From Kitasatospora sp. NBC_00315 (lineage in GTDB: Bacteria > Actinomycetota > Actinomycetes > Streptomycetales > Streptomycetaceae), in the NCBI RefSeq assembly GCF_041435095.1, contig NZ_CP108025.1, forward strand, positions 5,890,001 to 5,954,000: a stretch of 64,000 nt of DNA, read 5' to 3'. The position numbers and the translations under genes were made by a program. The notes beneath the pieces are model-generated. The model ran no database searches, had not been told where the DNA came from, and worked only from the letters and a program-made list of their open reading frames with translations. Shown here piece after piece: positions 40,790-48,506 of this stretch (position 1 is the stretch's first letter; every line of letters begins with the position of its first letter).

Positions 40790-41319
40790 CGAGGTCATCG
40801 ACGCCGCCGTCGCCGAGGGCGCGGGCGTCGGGGCGTTCAACGTCATCCAGCTCGAACACATCCAGGCGGTGGTCGCCGGCGCCGAGCGGGCCGGCCGGCC
40901 GACCGGTGATCCTTCAGGTCGGCGAGAACGCCGTCCGCTACCACGCCGCGCTCGCTCCGATCGGCCTGGCCGCGCCGGCCGTCGCCGTCGGGAGCTCGCA
41001 CGCGATGGACACCCGGGACGCGGTGCTCGACTTCGCGCTGATCGCGCGGCTGCGCGAGGCCGTCCCGGTGCCGCTCGTCCTGCACGGCTCCTCCGGAGTG
41101 GCGGACGCCGACCTCGTACGGGCCGTCGCGGCGGGCATCACCAAGGTCAACATCGGTACGCAGCTGAACCGGGTGTTCACCCGGGAACTGCGGGCCGGGC
41201 CGGCCGCCGGCCCGGCGCTCGTCGACCCGCGCACGTACGTCGGCCCCGCCCGGGACGCGGTCGCCGCCGAGGTGGCGCGACTGCTCCAGGTGCTGGCGAC
41301 CGGCCGCACGGGAGCGTAG
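40786..41319 (+). pseudogene. Decayed class II (GatY/KbaY-type) ketose-bisphosphate aldolase
   Basis: The N-terminal part DEVIDAAVAEGAGVGAFNVIQLEHIQAVVAGAERAGRP lies in one frame. Near 40905 the reading continues in another frame as VILQVGENAVRYHAALAPIG. It then jumps straight to VAVGSSHAMDTRDAVLDFALIARL, so the central ~100 residues (with the HLDH zinc site) are deleted. The C-terminus VPLVLHGSSGVADADLVRAVAAGITKVNIGTQLN...is well preserved. The start is also damaged: AGGAGATCC is followed by a mangled start region. Tagatose-type catabolism is the likely original role. Confidence 0.8.
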
Positions 41320-41422
41320 AGGCTCGGCGTCGCCGGGCTCAGCGGAGCGGCGGCCCGGTACGGCCGGTCCGGTGGCCGGATACTCGCGGGCGCATCCGGG
41401 CGCGCACCGGCAGACTGCCCGG

Positions 41423-42622
41423 ATGGAGACGGGGACTGCGGCCGAACTGGTCGATCGGGCACTGGCACTCGCGCGCGCCACGTCGGCGCAGGACACCGAC
41501 GCGACGGGCCCGGACGACGAATACCGGGCCCTGCTGTGGCGGGCGGCCGGCCTCGACGGGCCGGGGGCGGTGACGATCGGCCTGGCACTCACCGGCTCGG
41601 AGGACATCCGCGACCGCGCGGCCGGCTGCGACCTGCTGGGCCGGGCGAGCGACCGGCACGAGCCGCTCCGCGCCCGGGTGGTGGCCGCTCTGGCGGAGCT
41701 GGCGGAGCGGGAGACCGAGCCCTACGTGCTCTGCTCGCTGGCCGAGGCGATCGAGCGGACGTACCACCAGCACGCCGTCCCCGTCCTGGTCGCCCTCGCC
41801 GGGCATCCCGACGCCGACGTCCGCCGGTACGCCGCCGGCTCCTTCGCCGGCGTCCTGACCGGGCGCTCGGACGGGCCGGACATCCGGTCCCTGATCGCGC
41901 TGACCCGTGACCAGGATCCGGAGGTCCGCGACCTGGCGACCTTCACGCTCGGCTTCCAGGCCGACGCGGACAGCCCGGCGATCCGGGCCGCACTCCGGGC
42001 CCGGGTGGCGGACGCGCACCCGGAGGTCCGTGAGGAGGGCATCCGCGGCCTCGCCCGTCGGCACGATCCGCGCGCCGTCCCGCTGCTGGCCGGACTGCTC
42101 GCCGACCCGGCCGGCGCGCGCCTCCTCACGTTCCGGGCCGCGCAGATCATGGGAGCCCCCGAACTGCTCCCTGCCCTGCGGGAGTACGAGCCCGGGAGCC
42201 CCGGGGTAAGCGAGGCCCTGAACGCCTGCGACCCGCAGTGGCGAGCCCGACTGGACTCTGCCGCCTGGGAGTTGGTGTGCGCGGTGGACGTGCTGCGCCC
42301 CGACCTGGCGGCCGGCCTGTCGATGGAGCGCTTCGAGGCCGGACTCTCGCTCGGCATCGGGCCCTGCGGTGAGGGCGGCTACTCGGTGGAGGCCCTGTTG
42401 AGGCGGGCGGCGGGCGATCCGGGCCGGGCCGCCGCCCTGGTCGCCCGCGACCACCCGGCAGGCGCCGGTCCGGACGTCGGTCCCGGCGAAGATCCGGACG
42501 TCGGTCCCGGCGAAGAGCCGGACGTCGGTCCCGGCGAAGACTCGGGTACCGCTCGCGGCGCCGCCGCCCCGGGGCCGCCCGGTCAGGACTGTGCGAGCAG
42601 CGCCAAGTGGGCCTCCACATAG
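41423..42622 (+). CDS. HEAT-repeat protein
   Basis: A 399-aa protein. ATG 41423 lies 6 nt after CAGACT and may be leaderless. Helical repeats of the HEAT/PBS-lyase kind fill the body: EPLRARVVAALAELAERETEPYVLCSLAEAIERT, HPDADVRRYAAGSF, DQDPEVRDLATFTLG, AHPEVREEGIRGLARR. The C-terminus ends in three tandem DVGPGE units encoded by a 24-bp DNA repeat, then a short disordered tail that overlaps the convergent ATP-grasp gene by 40 bp. It is a protein-interaction scaffold of unknown partner. Confidence 0.82.
   Translation: METGTAAELVDRALALARATSAQDTDATGPDDEYRALLWRAAGLDGPGAVTIGLALTGSEDIRDRAAGCDLLGRASDRHEPLRARVVAALAELAERETEPYVLCSLAEAIERTYHQHAVPVLVALAGHPDADVRRYAAGSFAGVLTGRSDGPDIRSLIALTRDQDPEVRDLATFTLGFQADADSPAIRAALRARVADAHPEVREEGIRGLARRHDPRAVPLLAGLLADPAGARLLTFRAAQIMGAPELLPALREYEPGSPGVSEALNACDPQWRARLDSAAWELVCAVDVLRPDLAAGLSMERFEAGLSLGIGPCGEGGYSVEALLRRAAGDPGRAAALVARDHPAGAGPDVGPGEDPDVGPGEEPDVGPGEDSGTARGAAAPGPPGQDCASSAKWAST
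42473..42544 (+). repeat. 24-bp tandem repeat, three units, in the HEAT-protein gene
   Basis: Units at 42473-42496, 42497-42520 and 42521-42544 each encode DVGPGE plus a variable pair (DP, EP, DS). They are nearly identical, so copy number may vary between strains. Confidence 0.85.
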
Positions 42623-43545
42623 GGGATCGCGACCGTTTCCAGGCCGCCGACCGATCCGAACATCGGATGCACGTTGACCTCGAAGACCACCCCGCCGCTC
42701 TCGGCCGCGAGGTCCACCCCGGCGAACGGCAGCCCCAGGGACGCGGTCGCGGAGATCGCCAACCTGGCCAGCCCGGCGGGCAGTTCGTCGGGCGCCAGTA
42801 GGGTCGAGACCGCGCCCTGCCCTTCGTTGCAGGGCGCGTCCGGATCCGCCTGGACGTGCTCGACCGCCCGCACCACGCGCCCGTCGAGCACCACCACCCG
42901 GAACTGGTGCCGCCGCCCGTCCGGGGTGAAGTTGCCGGCGTCCCTGGCGATCAGCCAGTCCTGTCCGGATCTGGCGTAGTGGGCGGCGGCCGCACGCAGG
43001 TGGGCGTCCGTGGTGAGGTGGAAGACGTCGCTGCCGCCCATGCCGACGGTCGGTCGGGCCCAGACGTCCCGGCCCAGCTGTTCGAAGGCATCGGCGGCGG
43101 TTCCCGGGCTCGGCCGCCGCAGGCTGACGGTCGCCATCTGGGCGATGCCGTCGCGGGCGAAGCGCTCCACGGTGAGGTTCTTCTCGGTGGCGGCCCGCCA
43201 GGCCCTGACCCCGCTGCCGAGCGAGGCGACCGCCCGGCGGTCGAGCAGTCGCTGGAACGGCTCGAAGCTCCGGCGCCGGGCGGGCGGAATCTCGTAGACG
43301 ATCACGGCCGACGGCAGTACCGCGCCCGGCGCCCGCGGTGTCCGGAGGCGGAGCCTGCCGTCGGTGGTGTCCGCCAGACCGGTGCCGCCGGTCATGAAGT
43401 AGCGCGCGTCGACCAGTAAGGGTGCTTCTCCGGTGAGCAGTTCGACGGCAGTGGCCAGAGTGGCACGACTGCCCTCCGTCGAGCTGTGGTCGGTCATCAG
43501 GACGAGCCGGCTCGGATCCATCCGGCCATGGTGCGGCCTGTCCAT
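42583..43545 (-). CDS. ATP-grasp ligase (RimK-like)
   Basis: A 320-aa protein. ATG 43545 is 7 nt after CATTGT on the minus strand with no ribosome site, so it may be leaderless; ATG 43521 is an alternative. ATP-grasp features: an N-terminal preATP-like domain (SRLVLMTDHSSTEGSRATLATAVELL), the phosphate-binding loop VWARPTVGMGGSDVFHLT, WLIARDAGNFTPDGRRHQFRVVVLDGRVVRAVEHV, and GVDLAAESGGVVFEVNVHPMFGS, with the metal-binding E-x-N. It joins an acid to an amine using ATP; the substrate is unknown. Possible uses are peptide tagging or natural-product tailoring. Confidence 0.85.
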   Translation of the reverse strand: MDRPHHGRMDPSRLVLMTDHSSTEGSRATLATAVELLTGEAPLLVDARYFMTGGTGLADTTDGRLRLRTPRAPGAVLPSAVIVYEIPPARRRSFEPFQRLLDRRAVASLGSGVRAWRAATEKNLTVERFARDGIAQMATVSLRRPSPGTAADAFEQLGRDVWARPTVGMGGSDVFHLTTDAHLRAAAAHYARSGQDWLIARDAGNFTPDGRRHQFRVVVLDGRVVRAVEHVQADPDAPCNEGQGAVSTLLAPDELPAGLARLAISATASLGLPFAGVDLAAESGGVVFEVNVHPMFGSVGGLETVAIPYVEAHLALLAQS

Positions 43546-43603
43546 GACAGGAACAATGGTGCCCCGGTCCCGGGCGGCCGGAAATCGCCTGTCGGGCGTC
43601 GGC

Positions 43604-43653
43604 GCGGGCGGCCCCACCACGCGGGCAAACCCGTCGGTGGCGGGACCGCCCGC
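43604..43653 (-). terminator. Terminator hairpin
   Basis: GCGGGCGG (43604-43611) pairs with CCGCCCGC (43646-43653), extended by further inner pairs. It lies 25 bp after the stop of the zinc-finger gene read leftward. Confidence 0.5.
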
Positions 43654-43677
43654 GTGCCCGGATGCCGCCGGGCGGGC

Positions 43678-43935
43678 TCAGGCGGGGTGGGAGCCGACGG
43701 CGTCGCGGATCTGCTCGCCGAGCCCGCCGTTGACCCGGGCGCAGTTGGCGCAGCAGAAGAACCGTCCGGAAACCTCCACGCCGTGCCCGATGATCCGGAC
43801 CTCGCACTGCTCGCACCGTGGCGCGAGCTTCTGCATCGCGCACTCGAAGCTGTCGAAGGTGTAGGTGTCGCCGGTGATCGTCTTCACCTCGAAGGCCAGC
43901 CAGTAGTCGTTCCTGCACACGTCGCAGACCGCCAT
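43678..43935 (-). CDS. Small multi-CxxC zinc-binding protein
   Basis: An 85-aa protein from ATG 43935 with AAGGGAGA upstream. Pairs: CDVC, FECAM, CEQC and FCCANC, spaced along AFEVKTITGDTYTFDSFECAMQKLAPRCEQCEVRIIGHGVEVSGRFFCCANCAR. The arrangement resembles the prokaryotic metallothionein-like/zinc-ribbon family widespread in actinobacteria. It probably binds one or two zinc ions. Function is unknown. Confidence 0.82.
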   Translation of the reverse strand: MAVCDVCRNDYWLAFEVKTITGDTYTFDSFECAMQKLAPRCEQCEVRIIGHGVEVSGRFFCCANCARVNGGLGEQIRDAVGSHPA

Positions 43936-44108
43936 CGGGTCCGTCTCCCTTCCTGTGGGGGCTGACCGGCCGGTACGGCGCTCAGCGTTCCCAGTCTCGG
44001 AGCGGTCCGCGGGCACGGCCATCGGCGCTCAGCCGTCCGGGGAAACCTGCGGGGCGGTGGTCGGGCAGGGGGCGGTGCGGTGGACGGAACGGCGCGCGGC
44101 GGGACGGG

Positions 44109-44504
44109 TCAGTGTCCGGCCGCCAGTTCCTCCAGGGCCCGCACCGCCCGGTCGGCGTCGTCGGCCGTGACGAACAGGTGGTCGTGATGGAAGCCCGCCA
44201 CCACGTTGCAGCTGATGCCCGCCTGCGCCAGGCATTCCGCCACGGCGGCGGTGAGGCCGACGGCCTCCAGCGCGGAGTGGATCTGCAGGGTGATCCAGGC
44301 GGCCACGTACTCGTAGCGCAGGCCGAGCGAGTCGGCCTCCTCCTGCGGCACCACCACCGTGACGCCCTCCGGCTCGGTGACCGTCACCACCGGGCGCATC
44401 CCGGGGGGCACCCTCGCCGGGAGGGTGCAGTAGACGTAGCGGCCCGGGTTGAGCACGGGGCGCATTCCACCGAGCAGTTTCGCGAGATCTCGTTCACCGG
44501 CCAT
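44109..44504 (-). CDS. ACT-domain protein
   Basis: A 131-aa protein. ATG 44504 lies 7 nt after TACGGT on the minus strand and is probably leaderless. Two ACT-like halves are visible: DLAKLLGGMRPVLNPGRYVYCTLPA...VTVTEPEGVTVVVPQEEADSLGL, then AAWITLQIHSALEAVGLTAAVAECLAQAGISCNVVAGFHHDHLFVTADDADRAVRALEEL. This CASTOR-like ACT family binds amino acids and acts as a sensor or regulator. The ligand is not known. Confidence 0.87.
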   Translation of the reverse strand: MAGERDLAKLLGGMRPVLNPGRYVYCTLPARVPPGMRPVVTVTEPEGVTVVVPQEEADSLGLRYEYVAAWITLQIHSALEAVGLTAAVAECLAQAGISCNVVAGFHHDHLFVTADDADRAVRALEELAAGH

Positions 44505-44608
44505 GCCGGTCACCGTAGCGGCCGGGCGGGCGCCCGGCGGTGAACGACGTGCGGGGCGGGCGGGCGCGATCCCGGGCCGCCGGCCCGGGCCGCCCGGCCC
44601 GAGGGGCG

Positions 44609-45701
44609 TGTCCTCTGACAATGAAGATGGATTACGTGCCAGCGAAGTTGGACCGACGCTGCTTTGTGACAACGGAGTTGGACCGGTGAGGCTGTCATCA
44701 GGCCCCTGAGCCGGAACCGCTACAACGGCGCGCCGTTGACGCCGTCCTTGACGCCTCCACGCAGGCCCCACTCATCCAGCCCGGAGTAGATCATCGCAGT
44801 ACGGCCCCGTGGAAAGGAGAGAGCCTCGGCCTCCCCTGAATAGATCGCCACCAGGGAGTCGACTCCTCGCCACCAGGTGTCGGTCACGCCCATCACTTCG
44901 TGCACCGGCTCGTATCCGTCCAGCACGATGCCGTCGACATCGTCGCCGTTGACCCTGACGATCTTCTTTGCCCACATGGAGGCGTGGTGAGCCAGGGCGA
45001 GCGACTCCACCCAGCCCTCGACGGTCGCGTGGAGGGATACCCACTGACCTGCGTGAATGCCGAATTCACCGGACGGCCCGATCATGAATGAGAAAGGGAC
45101 CGCGGTCCGCTGCATCCCGGCTTCAAACCACCACCCTTCGGAGGCTGAGCCCTCGGGCGAGTCCGCTTCGAGGTACCTGGGTCCGCCGTCGTACTTGGGT
45201 GCGGGTGGCAGGACCAAGCCGCCCCATCGCGCTTGGTATGCCGCCATCCGATCGATGGCCGCCGCCGGGATGTCTCGCTCAAGCCACCACTGTCTGTGCT
45301 CCTTGACCGACTGGACATCGACCCTGACGCCGTGCGCGCGGACGAACGATCGGGCTCGTTGAGTCAGGCCGTCAGGGACATCGTCGAAGAGGTTGAGATT
45401 CACCAGGGTGACGCTACCCAGGAGTCGGAGAGGCGGCGGGTCCGGGGCGCTCTCGGCAAGAGCAGCCACGTCAGCGGATGCACAGCGCTCTGGGTCAAGG
45501 GGAAGGACCGGACCCTGGCGGGTCAGGAGCGGCGCTCTTCGAGCTCGACCGAATGAGCCAAGTGGCCATGCCGACTCACTCAAGACACAGCATCAGTCCA
45601 ACTTCGCTGGCCCAAACCACTCAGCGGTCCATCTTGGATGGCACGACTAGCCATCAGTCCAACTTCAGTGGCACGTCGTCCATCTTCGTTGTCACGGGTC
45701 A
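44609..45701. mobile_element. Transposase-less insertion cassette with IS21-like terminal repeats
   Basis: The 38-bp segments 44616-44653 and 45657-45694 are inverted repeats with 33 of 38 bases matching. The outer tips at 44609 and 45701 both begin TG. Additional copies of the ...GAAGTTGGAC block occur inside each end (44665-44683 on the left; 45591-45612 and a GATGGACC variant near 45624-45644 on the right), the multi-site end structure known for IS21-family elements. No transposase or IstB-like gene lies between; the only gene is the 287-aa passenger. No target duplication is obvious. Confidence 0.7.
44720..45583 (-). CDS. Passenger protein of the cassette (possible SMI1/KNR4-like)
   Basis: Up to 287 aa from TTG 45583; no ribosome site is seen, and GTG 45403 is an alternative. 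The clearest region is RQWWLERDIPAAAIDRMAAYQARWGGLVLPP, then WWFEAGMQRTAVPFSFMIGPSGEFGIHAGQWVSLHATVEGWVESLALAHHA and GYEPVHEVMGVTDTWWRGVDSLVAIYSGEAEAL. The W/G/Y-rich pattern recalls SUKH (SMI1/KNR4) immunity proteins, but this is a weak resemblance. Carriage on a cassette without transposase fits an immunity or defence cargo; the function is unproven. Confidence 0.65.
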   Translation of the reverse strand: MSESAWPLGSFGRARRAPLLTRQGPVLPLDPERCASADVAALAESAPDPPPLRLLGSVTLVNLNLFDDVPDGLTQRARSFVRAHGVRVDVQSVKEHRQWWLERDIPAAAIDRMAAYQARWGGLVLPPAPKYDGGPRYLEADSPEGSASEGWWFEAGMQRTAVPFSFMIGPSGEFGIHAGQWVSLHATVEGWVESLALAHHASMWAKKIVRVNGDDVDGIVLDGYEPVHEVMGVTDTWWRGVDSLVAIYSGEAEALSFPRGRTAMIYSGLDEWGLRGGVKDGVNGAPL

Positions 45702-45720
45702 GCAGGACAGTCGGAAGTCG

Positions 45721-45748
45721 TTGACGAGCGACAGTCAGCGATATATCG
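45721..45748 (+). promoter_or_regulatory. PadR promoter/operator region
   Basis: TTGACG (45721-45726) and the perfect palindrome CGATATATCG (45739-45748) lie about 60 bp before the PadR gene, with a related GTATCGA half-site just after. PadR regulators often bind such AT-centred palindromes and repress themselves. Confidence 0.5.
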
Positions 45749-45804
45749 TCGAGGTATCGAGACAGTTACTTCGAGACTGTCCGCAAGGAGAGGTGGTGGG
45801 TGCG

Positions 45805-46509
45805 ATGCGCCCCGGAAACCCGTACAGGAAGCAAGAGGAAGGCGGACGCGGCGGAGGCCGTCGTGGCCGTGGCCCGGAGTTCGGTGACATCCCCGGTGAG
45901 GGGTTCGAGGGGCGGCGCGCCTTCGGGGCGTTCGGACCGCCCTTCGGTGGAGGCGGGCCCGGCGGACCGGGCTTTCCCGGCCGACCGCCCGGCGGCCCGT
46001 TCGGTGGCCCGTTCGGCCACGGGCACGGCGGCCGGGGCCACGGCGGCCCGCGTGGCCGGCGTGGTGGGCGGGCCCGGCGTGGGGACGTGCGTGCCTCGCT
46101 GCTGGCGCTGCTCAAGGAACGGCCGATGCACGGCTACGAGATGATCGCCGAGATCGGCGAGCGCACCGGCGGGGCGTGGCGCCCCAGCCCCGGTTCGATC
46201 TACCCGACGCTCCAGTTGCTGGAGGAGGAGGGGCTGATCACGGCGCAGGAGGTGGCCGGCAAGCGGCTGGTCTCGCTCACCGAGGCGGGGCGGGCCCTGG
46301 CCGAGGCCGGCGCCGACGAGCCCTGGGCCGAGGCCGGCCGCGAGGTCGACTGGGAGGCCGTCCAGGAGGTCGGGCAGGCGCTCGGCGCGGTGGACGCCGC
46401 GATCCGGCAGGTGATGACCACCGGGACCCCGGAGCAGCGCACCAAGGGTCTGGCCGTCCTCACCGAGGCCCGGAAGAAGCTCTATCTGATCCTCGCCGAG
46501 GATGCCTGA
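45805..46509 (+). CDS. PadR-family regulator with glycine-rich N-terminus
   Basis: ATG 45805 gives 234 aa; GTG 45796 or 45793 are in frame and sit closer to AAGGAG (45785-45790), so the start may be slightly upstream. Residues 1-95 are a Gly/Arg/Phe/His-rich low-complexity tract (FGAFGPPFGGGGPGGPGFPG, GHGHGGRGHGG). The PadR winged helix follows: VRASLLALLKERPMHGYEMIAEIGERTGGAWRPSPGSIYPTLQLLEEEGLITAQEVAGKRLVSLTEAGRALAE. A C-terminal helical dimerisation region ends it. PadR proteins sense drugs or phenolics; the long tract is typical of a streptomycete subgroup. Confidence 0.9.
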   Translation: MRPGNPYRKQEEGGRGGGRRGRGPEFGDIPGEGFEGRRAFGAFGPPFGGGGPGGPGFPGRPPGGPFGGPFGHGHGGRGHGGPRGRRGGRARRGDVRASLLALLKERPMHGYEMIAEIGERTGGAWRPSPGSIYPTLQLLEEEGLITAQEVAGKRLVSLTEAGRALAEAGADEPWAEAGREVDWEAVQEVGQALGAVDAAIRQVMTTGTPEQRTKGLAVLTEARKKLYLILAEDA

Positions 46510-46554
46510 CCGGCACGGGGGCCGAGGCGGGGGCGGACGGGGCGGTGCGGCTGC

Positions 46555-46779
46555 TCAGGCGCGTACGGCGAACAGCGCCGCGCAGACGAGCAGCAGCACC
46601 GCCCAGCCGAACCAGAGCACGCCGTTCGTCCCGATCGTCACGCTGTAGAGGCTGATCAGCACCAGCAGGCCACCGGCCAGGAACGCCGTCCGCCTGCCGT
46701 GGCGTGCCCCGTGTGCCGGGCCGTCGCCCGCCGCCCTATGCGCTCCCGAGCCCTCCGGGTGCCGCTTCGCCTGTGCCAT
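46555..46779 (-). CDS. Small two-helix membrane protein
   Basis: A 74-aa protein from ATG 46779 with GGAGG upstream. A charged Gly/His/Arg head (1-30) precedes two hydrophobic helices (AFLAGGLLVLISLYSVTI, GVLWFGWAVLLLVCAALFAV). It is downstream of the gene at 46842 on the same strand. Function is unknown. Confidence 0.65.
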   Translation of the reverse strand: MAQAKRHPEGSGAHRAAGDGPAHGARHGRRTAFLAGGLLVLISLYSVTIGTNGVLWFGWAVLLLVCAALFAVRA

Positions 46780-46841
46780 GGCCGTCCTCCGTACCTCGCG
46801 GGCGGGCTCGGCCGCCCCTGCCGCCGGATCCGGCGGCAGCG

Positions 46842-47096
46842 TCAGCCGGGCACTCGGCCCGACTCCTCCTCGGGCGCGCGGCCCGACGCCGCACGGTCGA
46901 ACTCGTAGCGCCAGTACCAGCGGGCGCCCCGCTGTTCCTTGGCGCGGGTGTACACCAGCGTCTCGGCCGGGGTGTTCCCGACGGCCGGGACCGGCACCCG
47001 GTAGATCTTGGGCACGCCGTTGAAGGGGCCCAACGGGATCGGCAGGATCCGGCCGTCCAGTGGCCCGCCGACGAATTCGGTCTCCGCGCTTCTCAC
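46842..47096 (-). CDS. Small conserved hypothetical protein
   Basis: An 84-aa soluble protein from GTG 47096 with GAGAGG 9 nt upstream. It begins RSAETEFVGGPLDGRILPIPLGPFNGVPKIYRVPVPAVG and contains ARWYWRYEFDRA. The GGPLDGR motif occurs in many short bacterial proteins without known function. It is probably cotranscribed with the membrane protein at 46555. Confidence 0.65.
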   Translation of the reverse strand: MRSAETEFVGGPLDGRILPIPLGPFNGVPKIYRVPVPAVGNTPAETLVYTRAKEQRGARWYWRYEFDRAASGRAPEEESGRVPG

Positions 47097-47628
47097 TCCA
47101 CCAGCCTCTCACCTCGCGGGCCCGCCGCGAAGCGGGTGCCGGAGCCGCCTCGACGCTGCCGGGCGCGGTGGCCTGGTGCGGTGGTCCCGGCGCGGTGGTA
47201 CCCCGTGCGGGCGGCAGTGGCGGTCGCGGCGCCGGTGGCGGTCGGGGCGCGGCCGACCCGCCCGCGGTGTGCGTCACGTGTGGTTGACGAAGCTCGTGGG
47301 TGTGACCGGAGAAGCACCGCCCCCGGTCATTCACAGGTCCCCCGCAGCACTATCCTGCTCAGTACGCCCTCGGGTATCGCCCGGGTCAGCGGGCCCGTAC
47401 GGGCCGGGTCGGGCACGCGTCCGCGTGCTCGTCCGCCGAGCCGCAACTCTCGCACCCCGTACCGTGACCCGGAGCGTCGACCGTCCGGCGACCCCGGCTC
47501 CGGCCGGCCGGCGGAGACGGCAGACCGTGCGCCACCGGGAAGCAGCCGGGCCTCGCGGGTGTTGCCTCGGATGTGTTGCATCGAATGCTGTGTCACACCA
47601 GGCACAGCAGCGGTACGGAAGGGGCCCG
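47097..47628. other. Spacer between small genes and prim-pol gene
   Basis: No firm gene is seen. A leftward frame at 47331-47654 (with RCCAWCDTAFDATHP) lacks a ribosome site and overlaps the prim-pol start. A possible rightward -10 (TATCCT, 47351-47356) would give a ~265-nt leader. Repeated CGGTGG units occupy 47165-47240. Confidence 0.4.
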
Positions 47629-48330
47629 ATGGAAGCCGGCAGTAGGTGGACCACCTGGTGGCAGAAGCGCGAACGTCAGCGGGACCGTACGGTTCCGTCG
47701 GACAGCCCCGCCGCCCGACTGGATCAGCTGCTCGGCGCCCAGCGCGCCGGTTTCCCGCTCGCACCCGCCGCGCACCCGGCCGGGTACCGATGTTCCTGCG
47801 ACCGGGTCGGCTGTCCGGCCCCCGCGCAGCACCCGGTCTCCTTCGCCTGGCAGACGCAGGCGACGACCGACCCCGAGCAGCTCGCCCACTGGCTCTCCCG
47901 TGACCCGCAGGCGAACTTCATCACCGCCACGGGCCGCGCGCACGACGTTCTGGACGTCCCCGCCGAGGCCGGTGTGCTGGCCCTCGCCAGGCTCATGGAG
48001 CTCGGCGTCGATGGGCCGGTCGCGGCCGTCGGCGCCGACCGCTACCTCTTCTTCACCGCCACCCGCGGCACCCCGATCGACGAGGACGAGTGGTGGCCCA
48101 GCGTCCTGGACTCCACGCCCGACACCATGTCCGAGCACCCCGGCCTGCGCTGGCACTGCCGCGGCTCCTACACCCTGCTCCCGCCGGCCGCCCTGCCGGA
48201 CGGCTCGGAGGTGCGCTGGCTGCGCGGCCCCGAGCAGCCCCTGCCGGACGCCCTGCGGGTGCTCGACGTGCTCACGGACGCCTGCACCGAAGTCGGCGCC
48301 GTGGCCGAGGAGCAGTGGCTGATCGGCTGA
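47629..48330 (+). CDS. Bifunctional DNA primase/polymerase (prim-pol) domain protein
   Basis: A 233-aa protein from ATG 47629 with GGAAGGGG upstream. It matches the N-terminal prim-pol domain found in plasmid and phage replication proteins and in chromosomal streptomycete relatives: FPLAPAAHPAGYRCSCDRVGCPAPAQHPVSFAWQTQATTDPEQLAHWLSRDPQANFITATGRAHDVLDVPAEAGVLAL. No helicase domain follows. The usual DxD metal pair appears degraded to DVLDVPA, so polymerase activity is uncertain. It is conserved beside methionine aminopeptidase in Streptomyces and may have a nucleic-acid or regulatory role. Confidence 0.82.
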   Translation: MEAGSRWTTWWQKRERQRDRTVPSDSPAARLDQLLGAQRAGFPLAPAAHPAGYRCSCDRVGCPAPAQHPVSFAWQTQATTDPEQLAHWLSRDPQANFITATGRAHDVLDVPAEAGVLALARLMELGVDGPVAAVGADRYLFFTATRGTPIDEDEWWPSVLDSTPDTMSEHPGLRWHCRGSYTLLPPAALPDGSEVRWLRGPEQPLPDALRVLDVLTDACTEVGAVAEEQWLIG

Positions 48331-48343
48331 CCGGCTGACCTGC

Positions 48344-48417
48344 CGGGCACCCGGAAGCACGGGCACCCGGATGCACCGGGCACCCGGAAGCACGGGCACC
48401 CGGACGCACCGGGCACC
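48344..48417 (+). repeat. Tandem 33-bp repeat, about 2.2 copies
   Basis: The unit GGGCACCCGGAAGCAC + GGGCACCCGGATGCACC recurs with minor changes immediately after the prim-pol stop. Confidence 0.75.
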
Positions 48418-48440
48418 GAGCGGTGCCCTCGGCGGGGGAC

Positions 48441-48501
48441 CGCACGCATGCCACTGCCCGGCGCACCCCTCGGGGGGGCGCCGGGCAGTGGCATGCGTGC
48501 G
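48441..48501. terminator. Very strong bidirectional terminator
   Basis: A perfect 24-bp stem (48441-48464 with 48478-48501) and a 13-nt loop separate convergent genes. Confidence 0.88.
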
Positions 48502-48506
48502 CGCCG

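Noticed and set aside
47331..47654. Leftward frame with a CCAWC motif
   Set aside because: No ribosome site; arginine-rich shadow codon pattern; overlaps the well-supported prim-pol start.
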